Source: Erythrobacter sp. ANT-B3C2 | Lineage (GTDB): Bacteria > Pseudomonadota > Alphaproteobacteria > Sphingomonadales > Sphingomonadaceae | DNA: 64,000 nt | Assembly (NCBI GenBank): GCA_001683845.1 | Contig: LXQI01000015.1 | Span: forward strand, 1 to 64,000 | Direction of reading: 5' to 3' | In this document: positions 1 to 8,618 of the stretch, one piece after another | How positions within the stretch are numbered: position 1 is the first letter of the stretch | Layout of the letters: each line of letters opens with the position of its first letter | Made by a program: the position numbers and the translations under genes | The notes under the pieces: generated by a model | Told to the model about the DNA's origin: nothing | Database searches by the model: none | Seen by the model: the letters and a program-made list of their open reading frames with translations, nothing else

Positions 1-1
1 G

Positions 2-64
2 ACAGAAGAGCCAGAACGATTCAAGGTCGATCCGTACCGCTACTCTGCGGGACTAAACAGGTAG
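2..64 (+). CDS. C-terminal fragment of an unidentified protein (cut by window edge)
   Basis: The second forward frame is open from the window edge and gives twenty residues, ending DPYRYSAGLNR, before a TAG stop at 62-64. The composition (alternating charged and aromatic residues, no low-complexity runs) looks like a real protein tail, but the fragment is too short to assign to a family. It would converge on the chromate transporter gene, whose stop is at 180. The 115 bases between the two stops hold nothing I can identify. It could be a chance open frame. Confidence 0.35.
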   Translation, partial: TEEPERFKVDPYRYSAGLNR

Positions 65-179
65 GGCCATTGCCAACGGGTCGCTGCCGAAGGGATCACT
101 GCGCGCCGGCGGCTTACCGGACGATGACAGGGGATCGAGCGAGCGCGAGAAAAGCGCCTCTGCCCCGGCGCGCCTTGCC

Positions 180-1499
180 TCAGGCTGCCCTCCAGCCGAG
201 CGCCAGCCCCATCGCTGCCGCCACCACCAGCGTCCGGATGATCCCCCACCGCAAGCCAAAGATCACCCCCGCGGCCACCAATGCGATCAGCGCGGCGCCC
301 CAGTCGAAAGTGGCAAGGTCCGGCACCTGCAGCCGCAGCGGCCCGGCCTCGGTCAAGGCCACGCGCGTGAACAGCACGTGCAGCCCGAACCAGAGCCCGA
401 GGTTGGCAATCACGCCGACCACCGCCGCCGTCACCCCAGCAAGCCCGCCCTTCAGCCAGCGGGCGCGCTGGATCCGCACCATCCAGGGCGCAAAGGCGAA
501 GATCCATAGAAAGCAGGGCGCGAAGGTGACCCAGGTGGTCAGCACCGCGCCCAGCACGCCCGCCACCAGTGGCGTGAACGGCTCGGGGGCGCGGAACGCG
601 CCGAGGTAGCCGACGAATTGCGTCACCATGATCAGCGGGCCGGGCGTGGTCTCGGCCAGCCCCAGCCCGTCAGCCATCTCGCCGGGCTCCAGCCAGCCAT
701 AGCCCGCCACGGCCTCCTGCGCCATGTAGGCCAGCACCGCATAGGCGCCGCCGAAGGTGACCACGGCCAGTTGGGAGAAGAACAGCCCGATATCCCACAG
801 CACGTGGCCCGGCCCCAGCAGCAGCCACACCGCCATCATCGGCGCCGCCCAGATCGCACCCCACACCACGAACGCCGTGAGGCTGGCGGCCCACGGCGCC
901 CGTCCGTCATCGACCACCGGGCCGGCCGGCTTGAGCGCCAGCAGGGCCGGCCGCTTGGCGCCCGCGATCGCCCCGAGGGCAAGCGCCGCCAGAACCACCA
1001 GTGGGAAGGACGCGGCAAAGAGGAACAGCGCCGCGAACGCCGCCACAGCCAGCCCCCGCTGGAACCCGGTGGCGAGCGCCCGCCCGGCGATCCGCAGCAA
1101 CGCCTGCGCGATGATCGCCAGCACCGCGGCCTTGATTCCAAGGAACAGGGCCGCGAACCACTGGAGATCCGCCGCCAGCCCATAGAGAACGGAGAGCGCC
1201 AGCATCACCGCCGCCCCGGGAAGCACGAACAGGCCGCCCGCGACGAGGCCGCCCTTCCACCCATGCAGTTGCCAACCGGCCCAGGTGGCGAGCTGCTGCG
1301 CCTCGGGGCCGGGCAGCAAATGGCACAGATTCAGCGCCTGGAGGTATTCCTCTTCGTCGACCCAGCGCCGCTCCTCGACCAGTTCGCGGTGCATCAGCGC
1401 GATCTGCCCCGCCGGCCCGCCAAAGCTGAGGCAACCAATCCGCGCCGAGACACGGACCAGTTCCGAAAACGAAGGATGCTGCAATTTGCCCTCGGTCAT
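180..1499 (-). CDS. chrA: Chromate transporter, ChrA family (long form)
   Basis: Predicted inner-membrane CHR-family transporter of 439 residues, expected to export chromate using the membrane potential; sulfate-related roles are possible. The N-terminal half carries the family signature around SFGGPAGQIALMHRELV, followed by the NLCHLLPGPEAQQL segment, and the C-terminal half repeats the theme with TFGGAYAVLAYM and TPGPLIMVTQFVGY, as expected for the duplicated long ChrA form. About ten hydrophobic stretches are visible. I start at the ATG giving MTEGKLQHPS because a GGGAAGG ribosome-binding site lies just upstream; the frame continues 15 codons further upstream without support. It stands alone between an unknown gene fragment and ftsK, transcribed in the same direction as ftsK. 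No regulatory chrB is visible in the window. Confidence 0.9.
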   Translation of the reverse strand: MTEGKLQHPSFSELVRVSARIGCLSFGGPAGQIALMHRELVEERRWVDEEEYLQALNLCHLLPGPEAQQLATWAGWQLHGWKGGLVAGGLFVLPGAAVMLALSVLYGLAADLQWFAALFLGIKAAVLAIIAQALLRIAGRALATGFQRGLAVAAFAALFLFAASFPLVVLAALALGAIAGAKRPALLALKPAGPVVDDGRAPWAASLTAFVVWGAIWAAPMMAVWLLLGPGHVLWDIGLFFSQLAVVTFGGAYAVLAYMAQEAVAGYGWLEPGEMADGLGLAETTPGPLIMVTQFVGYLGAFRAPEPFTPLVAGVLGAVLTTWVTFAPCFLWIFAFAPWMVRIQRARWLKGGLAGVTAAVVGVIANLGLWFGLHVLFTRVALTEAGPLRLQVPDLATFDWGAALIALVAAGVIFGLRWGIIRTLVVAAAMGLALGWRAA

Positions 1500-1657
1500 G
1501 CCGTTCACACCTTCCCGTGCCGCCGGAGCGGGTCGCAAAGGCAACGCTTGGGCGCAGGGCCTGACCGGGAGGTTGCGTGGTCCCGGCTTGGCAAATCTAC
1601 ACAGATGCGACAGGTGCGCAAAGCCCGCTTCTCACCGCACACGGGCATCGAACTGCC

Positions 1658-3991
1658 CTAGAGCGGGTTGCCGTCGCGATCGCGGAAGATCTCGCGCCGG
1701 CCCACATGGTTAGCCGGGCCCACCAGCCCGTCCTCCTCCATCCGCTCGATCCACTTGGCCGCGGTGTTGTAGCCCACGCCCATCTGCCGCTGCAGCCACG
1801 ATCCGCTGGCCTTCTGCCCCTCGAACACCACCTGGCAGGCTTGGCGATATTTGCGCTCTTCCGGGTTGTCGCTGCCGGTCAGGTCGTCGTCGAAGCCGAA
1901 GCCCCCATCATCGGGCTCCTCGGTGACCGAATCGACATAGGCCGGCTGGCCCTGGCCGCGCCAGTGATCGGCCACGCTCTCCACCTCCTCGTCGGAGACG
2001 AACGGCCCGTGCACGCGCTTCAAAGCGCCACTGCTCGGCTTGTAGAGCATGTCCCCCTTGCCCAGCAGCTGCTCGGCGCCCTGCTCGCCCAGAATGGTGC
2101 GGCTGTCGATCCGGCTGGTGACGTGGAAGCTGATCCGGGTGGGCAAATTGGCCTTGATCACGCCGGTGATCACATCGACCGAGGGGCGCTGCGTGGCCAT
2201 GATCAAATGGATGCCCGCCGCGCGGCTCTTCTGGCTCAGGCGCTGGATCAGCACCTCGATCTCCTTGCCGATGGTCACCATCAGATCGGCCAGCTCGTCC
2301 ACGATCAACACGATCTGCGGCAGCGTCTCGTAATCGAGCTGCTCCTCCTCGAACAGCTCTTCGCCGGTCTCGGGGTCGAAGCCGGTCTGCACCCGGCGGC
2401 CCAGCGGCCTGCCCTTGGCCGCCGCCGCCTTAACCTTCTCGTTGAAGCCCGAGAGGTTGCGCACGCCGATGCTGGAGAGCATCCGATAACGCCGCTCCAT
2501 CTCCTCCACTGCCCATTTCAGCGCCCGCACGCTCTTGGCGGGCTCGGTGACGACGGGCGAAAGCAGGTGCGGAATGTCGTCATAGACCTTCAGCTCCAGC
2601 ACCTTGGGATCGATCAGGATCAGCCGCATCTCGGCCGGGGTGAAGCGATAGAGCAGGCTCAGCAGGATGCAGTTGAGCCCCACGGATTTGCCTGCGCCGG
2701 TGGTGCCCGCCACCAGCAGATGCGGCATGGCGGCCAGATCGGCCACCACCGGCTCGCCGGCAATGTCCTTGCCCAGGATCATCGGCAGATTGCCCTTGGC
2801 TTCGGCAAAGGCCTCGCTGGCGGCCAGCTCCTTGAAGCTGACGGTCTGCCGGTCCGCATTGGGCAGCTCGATGCCCATCACCGTGCGCCCGGGAATGGAC
2901 GAGACGCGCGCGCTGATCGCGCTCATGTTGCGAGCGATATCTTCGGCGAGGCCGATCACGCGCGCCGCCTTGGTGCCCGGCGCGGGCTCCAGCTCGTACA
3001 TCGTCACCACCGGGCCCATGCGCACCGCGGTGATCGCGCCCTTGACGTTGAAATCCTCCAGCACGCTTTCGAGCAGCCGGGCATTGCTCTCCAGCGCCCC
3101 CTTGTCGAGCCGGGGGCCACGGTCGGGCGGCGCATCGGCCAGCAGGTCGAGGCTGGGCAGCTCCAACTCGCCGAACAGCTCTTTCTGGGTCGCCTTGGCC
3201 GGGGTGGCCGGACGCGGAGGGGCACGCGGATCGCTGATCTCGGGACCCTTTCGCACCGGCGCCTCATCGTCCTGCCCGTCCAGCAGCAGCGGCGCGCGCC
3301 GCTCGCGCTTGCGCGGGCGCAGCGGCGGCTCGTCGCCATCGTCCTCGACGCCCGGCGCGCGGCGGCGCAGCACCGAGGGCAGCGCCATCAGCTGGCGCCA
3401 GTCCAGCGCGAACACCCGGCCGGCAAGCAACACGCCGCCCGCCAGGCAAAACACCGCTCCGGCCAGCATGCCCCAGCCCTGCGCCTCGGGCGGCAACAGC
3501 GCGGCAAGCGCCTGCACCAGTCCGGCGCCTAGCATCCCGGCGAGCCCGCCGAGCGAAGCGGGCAACCCGCCCACATTCTCGAATGCCAGCGCCAGCACGC
3601 TCGCCAGCAGCACCATCGCCAGCAGCAGCAGCGCAAAGGCGCGCCACCAGCGCAGCCCATGCGGCGTTTCCGCCTGCTCGGCATCGCGCCACAGCTTGCG
3701 CGCAAAGGCGAACAGCAGCGGCAGCAGCATGATGGCAACTAGGCCGAAGGCGGTCAGCGCGCCATCGGCGGCATAGGCGCCGGGCAGGCCCATCCAGTTG
3801 GCCGCGGCGCCCCCCGCGGCGGTGGAGAACGATGGGTCGGTCTGCTCGTAGCTGGCGAGCGCCAGCGCCAGGAACAGCATCGCGGCAAACAGCAGCGCGG
3901 CGCCGGCCAGCTGCCCGGCACGCGCCATCGAGCGGCGGAACGCGGCGCGCCAATCGGCCGGCGGCTGGCGGCTCATCGCCCGGGTGGCCAT
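1658..3991 (-). CDS. ftsK: DNA translocase FtsK
   Basis: Septum-anchored hexameric motor that pumps chromosome ends across the closing division site and activates XerCD at dif. The N-terminal ~190 residues contain four hydrophobic segments. A charged linker with many Arg, Pro and Glu follows, then the RecA-like motor with Walker A GTTGAGKS near residue 430 and the LIVDELADLM Walker B segment. The C-terminal ~65 residues form the gamma winged helix that reads KOPS (GSWLQRQMGVGYNTAAKWIE). At 777 residues it is a normal short-linker alphaproteobacterial FtsK. I chose the ATG at 3991 (MATRAMSR) because a GAAAGGGG site sits just upstream; an in-frame ATG seven codons earlier has the ribosome-binding site downstream of it. 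A 61-bp gap separates it from the upstream thiE-like gene, so the two may be co-transcribed. Confidence 0.97.
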   Translation of the reverse strand: MATRAMSRQPPADWRAAFRRSMARAGQLAGAALLFAAMLFLALALASYEQTDPSFSTAAGGAAANWMGLPGAYAADGALTAFGLVAIMLLPLLFAFARKLWRDAEQAETPHGLRWWRAFALLLLAMVLLASVLALAFENVGGLPASLGGLAGMLGAGLVQALAALLPPEAQGWGMLAGAVFCLAGGVLLAGRVFALDWRQLMALPSVLRRRAPGVEDDGDEPPLRPRKRERRAPLLLDGQDDEAPVRKGPEISDPRAPPRPATPAKATQKELFGELELPSLDLLADAPPDRGPRLDKGALESNARLLESVLEDFNVKGAITAVRMGPVVTMYELEPAPGTKAARVIGLAEDIARNMSAISARVSSIPGRTVMGIELPNADRQTVSFKELAASEAFAEAKGNLPMILGKDIAGEPVVADLAAMPHLLVAGTTGAGKSVGLNCILLSLLYRFTPAEMRLILIDPKVLELKVYDDIPHLLSPVVTEPAKSVRALKWAVEEMERRYRMLSSIGVRNLSGFNEKVKAAAAKGRPLGRRVQTGFDPETGEELFEEEQLDYETLPQIVLIVDELADLMVTIGKEIEVLIQRLSQKSRAAGIHLIMATQRPSVDVITGVIKANLPTRISFHVTSRIDSRTILGEQGAEQLLGKGDMLYKPSSGALKRVHGPFVSDEEVESVADHWRGQGQPAYVDSVTEEPDDGGFGFDDDLTGSDNPEERKYRQACQVVFEGQKASGSWLQRQMGVGYNTAAKWIERMEEDGLVGPANHVGRREIFRDRDGNPL

Positions 3992-4052
3992 CGTCGTTCC
4001 CCTTTCGTGCACATCATCGTCGATGCGCCGTTCCCCGTCAACATTTCGGCCC

Positions 4053-4598
4053 TCAACGGGTGGTCGACAGACCGTCGATCGCCGCCCAGCAGCGCCACTT
4101 CAGGCGTTCGGCCCGGGGCCGGTCCATGCCCCCCAGCGCGATCACTGGCATCGCTGCCCACCGCGCCAGCAGGCGAAATCGCAGCGGCCCCAGCACCGCC
4201 GCGCCCGGATGCGAGCGGGTGGCGAACACCGGCGAGAGCATCAATGCATCGGCTCGCGCCCGGTTTGCCTGCGCAATCTCGCGCAGATCATGCGCGGTGG
4301 CGATGCCCAGCAGACCCGCCCGACGCGGCGCCAGCATCAGCGGCGCGCCATACACCCCGTTCGCGCCCCATTCGCGCGCCGTCTGCGCGCTATCCGCCAA
4401 GATCACCAAATGCCTGCGAGCGCGACAAATCCGCCGCAGCGCGCGAAACCGCGCCACCCGCTCCTCCGGCGGCAGATGATAGTGGCGGAACACGAAGCCA
4501 GATCCGCCCGGCAGCCGCAGCAGCGCCCGCTCCAGCACGCCATCGTTGCGCTCGTCCGAAAGCAGCCACAATGCGGGCAGAGGGTGGCGGGCGCGCAT
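4053..4598 (-). CDS. ThiE/TenI-like thiamine phosphate synthase family protein
   Basis: A 181-residue TIM-barrel protein resembling the thiamine monophosphate synthase/TenI superfamily: WLLSDERN at the first strand, LVILADSAQTAREWGANGVYG in the middle, LMLSPVFATRSHPGA and the phosphate-binding MPVIALGGMD near the C-terminus. The family condenses HMP-PP with thiazole phosphate, or in TenI acts as a thiazole aromatase. The usual GVHLGQ and TK pyrophosphate contacts are weakened here (GVYGAP, no clear GP.F.T.TK), so the true activity is uncertain. Two starts are possible: ATG at 4598 (MRARHPLP) and ATG at 4622 (MVAGYSGA), the latter overlapping the divergent yggS start. I prefer 4598 because strand 1 begins directly after it. 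Other thi genes are not visible in the window. Confidence 0.7.
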   Translation of the reverse strand: MRARHPLPALWLLSDERNDGVLERALLRLPGGSGFVFRHYHLPPEERVARFRALRRICRARRHLVILADSAQTAREWGANGVYGAPLMLAPRRAGLLGIATAHDLREIAQANRARADALMLSPVFATRSHPGAAVLGPLRFRLLARWAAMPVIALGGMDRPRAERLKWRCWAAIDGLSTTR

Positions 4599-4620
4599 CG
4601 CCCCGCTATATCCCGCCACC

Positions 4621-5298
4621 ATGGAATGCACAGCCGCCGAGCCCCTCGCCCGGATCGAGGCCCGCATCGCCCAGGCGTGCCGCATCGCCGCGCGCGACCG
4701 CAACGCCGTCACCCTCATCGCCATCAGCAAGACGCACCCGGCCGAAGGCATCGCCCCGCTGATCGAGGCCGGCCAGGGTGTGTTCGGCGAGAACCGCGTG
4801 GCCGAGGCGCAGGGCAAATGGCCCGCGCTGCGCGAGCGGCATCCCGGGATCGAACTGCACCTCGTCGGCCAGCTGCAATCGAACAAGGCCGAAGAGGCGG
4901 TGGCGCTGTTCGACGCGATCCACTCGCTCGATCGGCCAAGCCTCGTATCCGCACTGGCCAAGGCGATGGACAAAGCGGGCCGCCGCCCACCCTGCTTCGT
5001 GCAGGTCAATATCGGCGCAGAGGAGCAGAAGGGCGGCTGCCCGATTCCCCAGCTGCCCGCCCTGCTCGAACAGGCGCGTGAGGCCCACCTGCCGCTCGCC
5101 GGGCTGATGTGCGTGCCGCCGTTCGACATCGAGCCCGCGCCATTCTTCGCGCTGCTCGACAAGCTGGCGCGAGACAACGGGCTGACGGGCGAGGCGGCCA
5201 GCCTCTCGATGGGCATGAGCGGCGATTTCGAAACCGCGATCATGCTCGGCGCCACCCACATCCGCATCGGCACCGCCCTGTTCGGCGGACGCTCCTAG
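4621..5298 (+). CDS. yggS: Pyridoxal phosphate homeostasis protein YggS/PLPBP
   Basis: Cytosolic PLP-binding, alanine-racemase-fold protein without a racemase C-terminal domain, involved in B6 vitamer and amino-acid homeostasis. The 225-residue product has the PLP lysine in AISKTHP near residue 40, GQGVFGENRVAEA, the conserved HLVGQLQSNKA motif and SMGMSGDFETAIMLGATHIRIGTA in reduced form at the C-terminus (phosphate-binding S-G-S/T region). The ATG at 4621 (MECTAAEP) fits family length. The divergent thiE-like gene starts only 22 bp away, so the yggS promoter must lie inside that coding region. No strong ribosome-binding site precedes the ATG. Confidence 0.94.
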   Translation: MECTAAEPLARIEARIAQACRIAARDRNAVTLIAISKTHPAEGIAPLIEAGQGVFGENRVAEAQGKWPALRERHPGIELHLVGQLQSNKAEEAVALFDAIHSLDRPSLVSALAKAMDKAGRRPPCFVQVNIGAEEQKGGCPIPQLPALLEQAREAHLPLAGLMCVPPFDIEPAPFFALLDKLARDNGLTGEAASLSMGMSGDFETAIMLGATHIRIGTALFGGRS

Positions 5299-5382
5299 CA
5301 AGGTCGATCGCCGAGGCCTCCCGGAACACCCGTCTCCCCGGTCCATTGCCCTTACAAGAAACACGAATCTGGAGACTGCATC

Positions 5383-5565
5383 ATGTTTGGCTGGGCCATC
5401 ACCCTGGGAATTATCGCCCTCATCGCCGCCATCCTCGGCTTTGGCGGCATTGCCGGCGCCTTGGTCGATATCGCCATCATCATCTTCGTGATCGCGCTGA
5501 TTGGCGCGGCCATTTTCGCCATTCTCGGGTGGAAGGCTGCCAAGGCGATCGGTAACAAATTGTAG
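5383..5565 (+). CDS. DUF1328/UPF0391 small membrane protein
   Basis: A 60-residue very hydrophobic protein with two predicted transmembrane helices (about residues 4-24 and 28-50) and a short basic tail [10 protein letters not shown]. It matches the UPF0391/DUF1328 family (E. coli YtjA type), short membrane proteins of unknown function often induced by general stress. A GGAG ribosome-binding site lies a few bases upstream of the ATG. It follows yggS by 84 bp and is probably transcribed separately. It converges with glnD, with a large inverted repeat between the two genes. Confidence 0.85.
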   Translation: MFGWAITLGIIALIAAILGFGGIAGALVDIAIIIFVIALIGAAIFAILGWKAAKAIGNKL

Positions 5566-5573
5566 GTAGCAAG

Positions 5574-5631
5574 GCACACACCAGGCCGGGCTTGGGAGGA
5601 CGATAGCCCACGTCGCCGGTCTGGTGCGTGC
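5574..5631. repeat. 16-bp inverted repeat between convergent genes (possible bidirectional terminator)
   Basis: Arms at 5574-5589 and 5616-5631 pair over 16 positions with one mismatch and one G-T wobble, around a 26-base loop. It sits exactly between the DUF1328 stop (5565) and the glnD stop (5648). Position and stability suggest a transcription terminator or mRNA 3' end protecting both genes, but there is no T-tract on either side, so this is inferred. Confidence 0.5.
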
Positions 5632-5647
5632 AGCCCCGCTGCCGCCG

Positions 5648-8434
5648 CTAAACCACCGCCTCATCCTGCCCCACCGGATCGGCCACTGCCTCCGAGGCAG
5701 CCGCCAGCAGCGCCGCATCCAGCCGCTCCAGCCGCTCCTCGCCGGCCACCTTCCCGCCGAGCAGGTCGGTGACATAGAACGTATCCACCGCGCGCTCGCC
5801 ATAATGCGTAACGTGCGCCGAGTTGACCATCAGCCGTTCCTCGAACAGCACCCGCGCCAGCCGGTTGAGCAGCGCCGGGCGATCGCGGGCGATCACCTCG
5901 ATCACGGTGAAGCGGTTCGATGCCTCGTGGTCGAAAGACACCTGCGGATGCACCTCGAAACTCGCCGCGCGGGGCCGGGCCAGCGGGCGCCGGGCCAGCT
6001 GCGGCACCAGTTCGATCCGGTTCGCCAGGCAATCGCGGATGTGGCTCTCCAGCCGCTCGAGCATATGCCCTTCGCGGAACGGCTGCCCGAGCGGATCCTG
6101 CACCAGGAAATTGTCCACCGCCTTGCCCATCCGCGTGGTGTGGATGCGCGCATCGATGATGTTGCCGCCCGCCAGGTGAATCGCCCCGGCGATGCGGTAG
6201 AACAGGCCCGGGTGGTCGTCAGCAATCACCGTCACCAGCGTGGCGCCGCGCGCCGGATAGAAATGCGCATGGATCGACAGGCGGTGCCCCTCGCGCCGCG
6301 CCTCGGCGAGGTGCGGCAGATTAAGCGCGATCACATCCTCCGGCTCGGCGATCCAATAGGCATCGTCGAACCGGTCGCCAATCTCCTCAAGCACCCCGCC
6401 TGAACCATCGGCGCGCTCGCCCAGCAACTCGGCCACGCGCTCCTGCTTGGCCGCCACCCGCTCGCCGCGCCCGTGGCGCAGGTGCCCCAGCCGCATCCGC
6501 TCCTCGGCCAGTTCGTAAAGCTGACCGATCAGCTGGCGCTTCCAACCATTCCAGATGCCCGGCCCCACCGCACGGATATCGACGATGGTCAGCACCGTCA
6601 GCTGGCGCAGCCGCTCCAAATTCTGCACCTGGGCGACGAAATCCTCGATCGTCTTGGGGTCGGAAAGGTCGCGCTTGAAGGCGGTGGCGCTCATCAGCAG
6701 GTGCCAGCGCACCAGCCAGGCGACCAGCTCGGTTTCGCCCTCGTCCATCCCTAGCCGCGGGCACAGCCGCTCGGCCAGTTGTGCGCCCAGCACCGAATGG
6801 TCGCCCCCGCGCCCCTTGGCGATATCGTGCAGCAGAATCGCCACGTAGAGCACGCGGCGCTGCGCCAGCCGGCGGATGATCACGGTGGCCAGCGGATGGT
6901 CCTCCGCCAGTTCCCCCCGCTCGATCTGCGAACACAGGCCGATCGCCCGAATGGTGTGCTCATCCACCGTGTAATGGTGGTACATGTCGAACTGCATCTG
7001 CGCGCCGACCTTGCCGAAATCGGGCACGAAGCGGCCGAACACGCCCGCATCGTTCATCCAGCGCAGCACCGTCTCGGGGTCGTTCCGCCCGGCTAGCAGC
7101 TCGAGGAACAGCGCATTGGCGCGCAGGTCCTCGCGCATCTCGGCTTTGATCAGCTCGGCATCGCGGCGGATCAGGCGGATGGTGGTGGGGTGCACCTCCA
7201 GCCCCTCCGCCTCGGCCACCCGGAAGATCTCGATCAGCCGCACCGGATCGTCCCTGAACCACTCGTCGTCCGGCGCGCTCAGCCGTCCCTTGGCCACCTT
7301 GTACCCCGCCACCATGCGCTCCTTGAGCTTGTCCCGCAGCCGCGAGAGGCCGCGCAGCGGGCGCGCGGTGGCCTGCTCGTCGAAATGGGCGAGGAACACG
7401 CCCGTCAAGTGCCCCACATGGCGCGCCTGCAGAAAATAGAACTGCATGAACCGCTCGACTGCGCTCTTGCCCGGCCGATCGGCAAAGTTCATCCGCCGCG
7501 CCACCTCCTGCTGCAGGTCGAAGGTCAGCCGGTCCTCCGCGCGCCCGGTGACGGTGTGCAAATGGCAGCGCACCGCCATCAGGAAGCCCTCGGCCCGGCG
7601 GAAGCTGCGATATTCGCGGGCCGTGAACAACCCCACGTCGACCAGATCGGCCGCGCTGCGCACGCGGTGGAGATATTTGGCGATCCAGTACAGCGTCTGC
7701 AGGTCGCGCAGGCCGCCCTTGCCGTCCTTCACATTGGGCTCCACCACATAGCGGCTGTCGCCCATCCTTTTGTGCCGCGCGTTGCGCTCGTCCAGCTTTT
7801 CGGAGATGAAGCGCTGCTCGGACCCGGCCACCACCTCGCTCCAGAACCGCCGCCCGGCCGCCTCGTACAGCGGCTGGTCGCCCCACAGATAGCGCCCCTC
7901 CAGCAGCGCCGTGCGGATCGTCAGATCGGCCCGCGCCAGGCGTACCATCTCGTCCACCGAGCGGCTCGAATGGCCCACCTTCAGCCCCAGGTCCCACAGA
8001 TAATAGAGCATTGCCTCGATCACCTGCCCGCACCGGGGCGAGGGCTTGCCCGGGGTGAGGAAGGCGATGTCCACGTCCGAATGCGGCGCCATCTCGCCGC
8101 GCCCATAGCCGCCCACCGCGATCAGCGTGAGCCGCTCGGCGTCCGGGCGGCCGTCCGAGGGGTGGAGGTCGGTTACGACATGGTCGTGGATCAGGCGGAT
8201 CAGTTGGTCGATCAAGAAGGCGTGGCCGCGGGTGATCTCGTGCCCGGCGCTCGGGCGCTCGGCCAGCCGCCGGGTCAGCTCGGCCCGCCCGGCCTCCAGG
8301 CACTCGCGCAGCCGCGCCACGATCCGCGGGCGCGCAGCGGGCGTACCATGCTCGGCCACCAGCGCGGCAATGTCGCTCGCCGCCGCCCGTCGGTCGATCA
8401 CCGCGCGCTGGTTGAGAATACGAAGGACGCTCAC
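5648..8434 (-). CDS. glnD: [Protein-PII] uridylyltransferase/uridylyl-removing enzyme GlnD
   Basis: Bifunctional nitrogen sensor that uridylylates PII proteins when glutamine is low and removes UMP when it is high. The order of domains is standard: nucleotidyltransferase with GGYGRGEMAPHSDVDIAF near residue 110, the GlnD PII-UTase domain, an HD hydrolase domain with LLHDIAKGRGGDHS near 535, and two C-terminal ACT domains (about 730-800 and 840-915) that bind glutamine. I start at GTG 8434 (VSVLRILNQRAVIDRR), which matches the family's N-terminus. An ATG 49 codons upstream would add a low-complexity Gly/Ala/Arg stretch and reach to within 37 bp of lgt. It is divergent from lgt. No glnB or glnK is in the window. 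Confidence 0.95.
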   Translation of the reverse strand: MSVLRILNQRAVIDRRAAASDIAALVAEHGTPAARPRIVARLRECLEAGRAELTRRLAERPSAGHEITRGHAFLIDQLIRLIHDHVVTDLHPSDGRPDAERLTLIAVGGYGRGEMAPHSDVDIAFLTPGKPSPRCGQVIEAMLYYLWDLGLKVGHSSRSVDEMVRLARADLTIRTALLEGRYLWGDQPLYEAAGRRFWSEVVAGSEQRFISEKLDERNARHKRMGDSRYVVEPNVKDGKGGLRDLQTLYWIAKYLHRVRSAADLVDVGLFTAREYRSFRRAEGFLMAVRCHLHTVTGRAEDRLTFDLQQEVARRMNFADRPGKSAVERFMQFYFLQARHVGHLTGVFLAHFDEQATARPLRGLSRLRDKLKERMVAGYKVAKGRLSAPDDEWFRDDPVRLIEIFRVAEAEGLEVHPTTIRLIRRDAELIKAEMREDLRANALFLELLAGRNDPETVLRWMNDAGVFGRFVPDFGKVGAQMQFDMYHHYTVDEHTIRAIGLCSQIERGELAEDHPLATVIIRRLAQRRVLYVAILLHDIAKGRGGDHSVLGAQLAERLCPRLGMDEGETELVAWLVRWHLLMSATAFKRDLSDPKTIEDFVAQVQNLERLRQLTVLTIVDIRAVGPGIWNGWKRQLIGQLYELAEERMRLGHLRHGRGERVAAKQERVAELLGERADGSGGVLEEIGDRFDDAYWIAEPEDVIALNLPHLAEARREGHRLSIHAHFYPARGATLVTVIADDHPGLFYRIAGAIHLAGGNIIDARIHTTRMGKAVDNFLVQDPLGQPFREGHMLERLESHIRDCLANRIELVPQLARRPLARPRAASFEVHPQVSFDHEASNRFTVIEVIARDRPALLNRLARVLFEERLMVNSAHVTHYGERAVDTFYVTDLLGGKVAGEERLERLDAALLAAASEAVADPVGQDEAVV

Positions 8435-8618
8435 CTGCGCACAGATAGTCGCCCCGGCTGCCCCTGCCAACGCAGGCGTGCGCACCGCGCCCGCCCAGCC
8501 CGGCAAGCGGCCCGCGCACCCTGCGGCCAAACACCCCCGCCGGCCCCGGCTCGGCCGGCCTTCCACGCCGCCGCGTTCCATGCCAAAGCGCCGGACCTAA
8601 CGGAAACAGGGCACGGGC

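Noticed and set aside
1577-3532. A 651-codon open frame opposite ftsK, and similar very long frames opposite glnD, nadB, ggt and the helicase
   Set aside because: In GC-rich DNA the frame opposite a real gene stays open by codon bias. These translations are His/Arg/Gln- or Arg/Pro-rich with no family motifs, while the other strand has complete enzymes.
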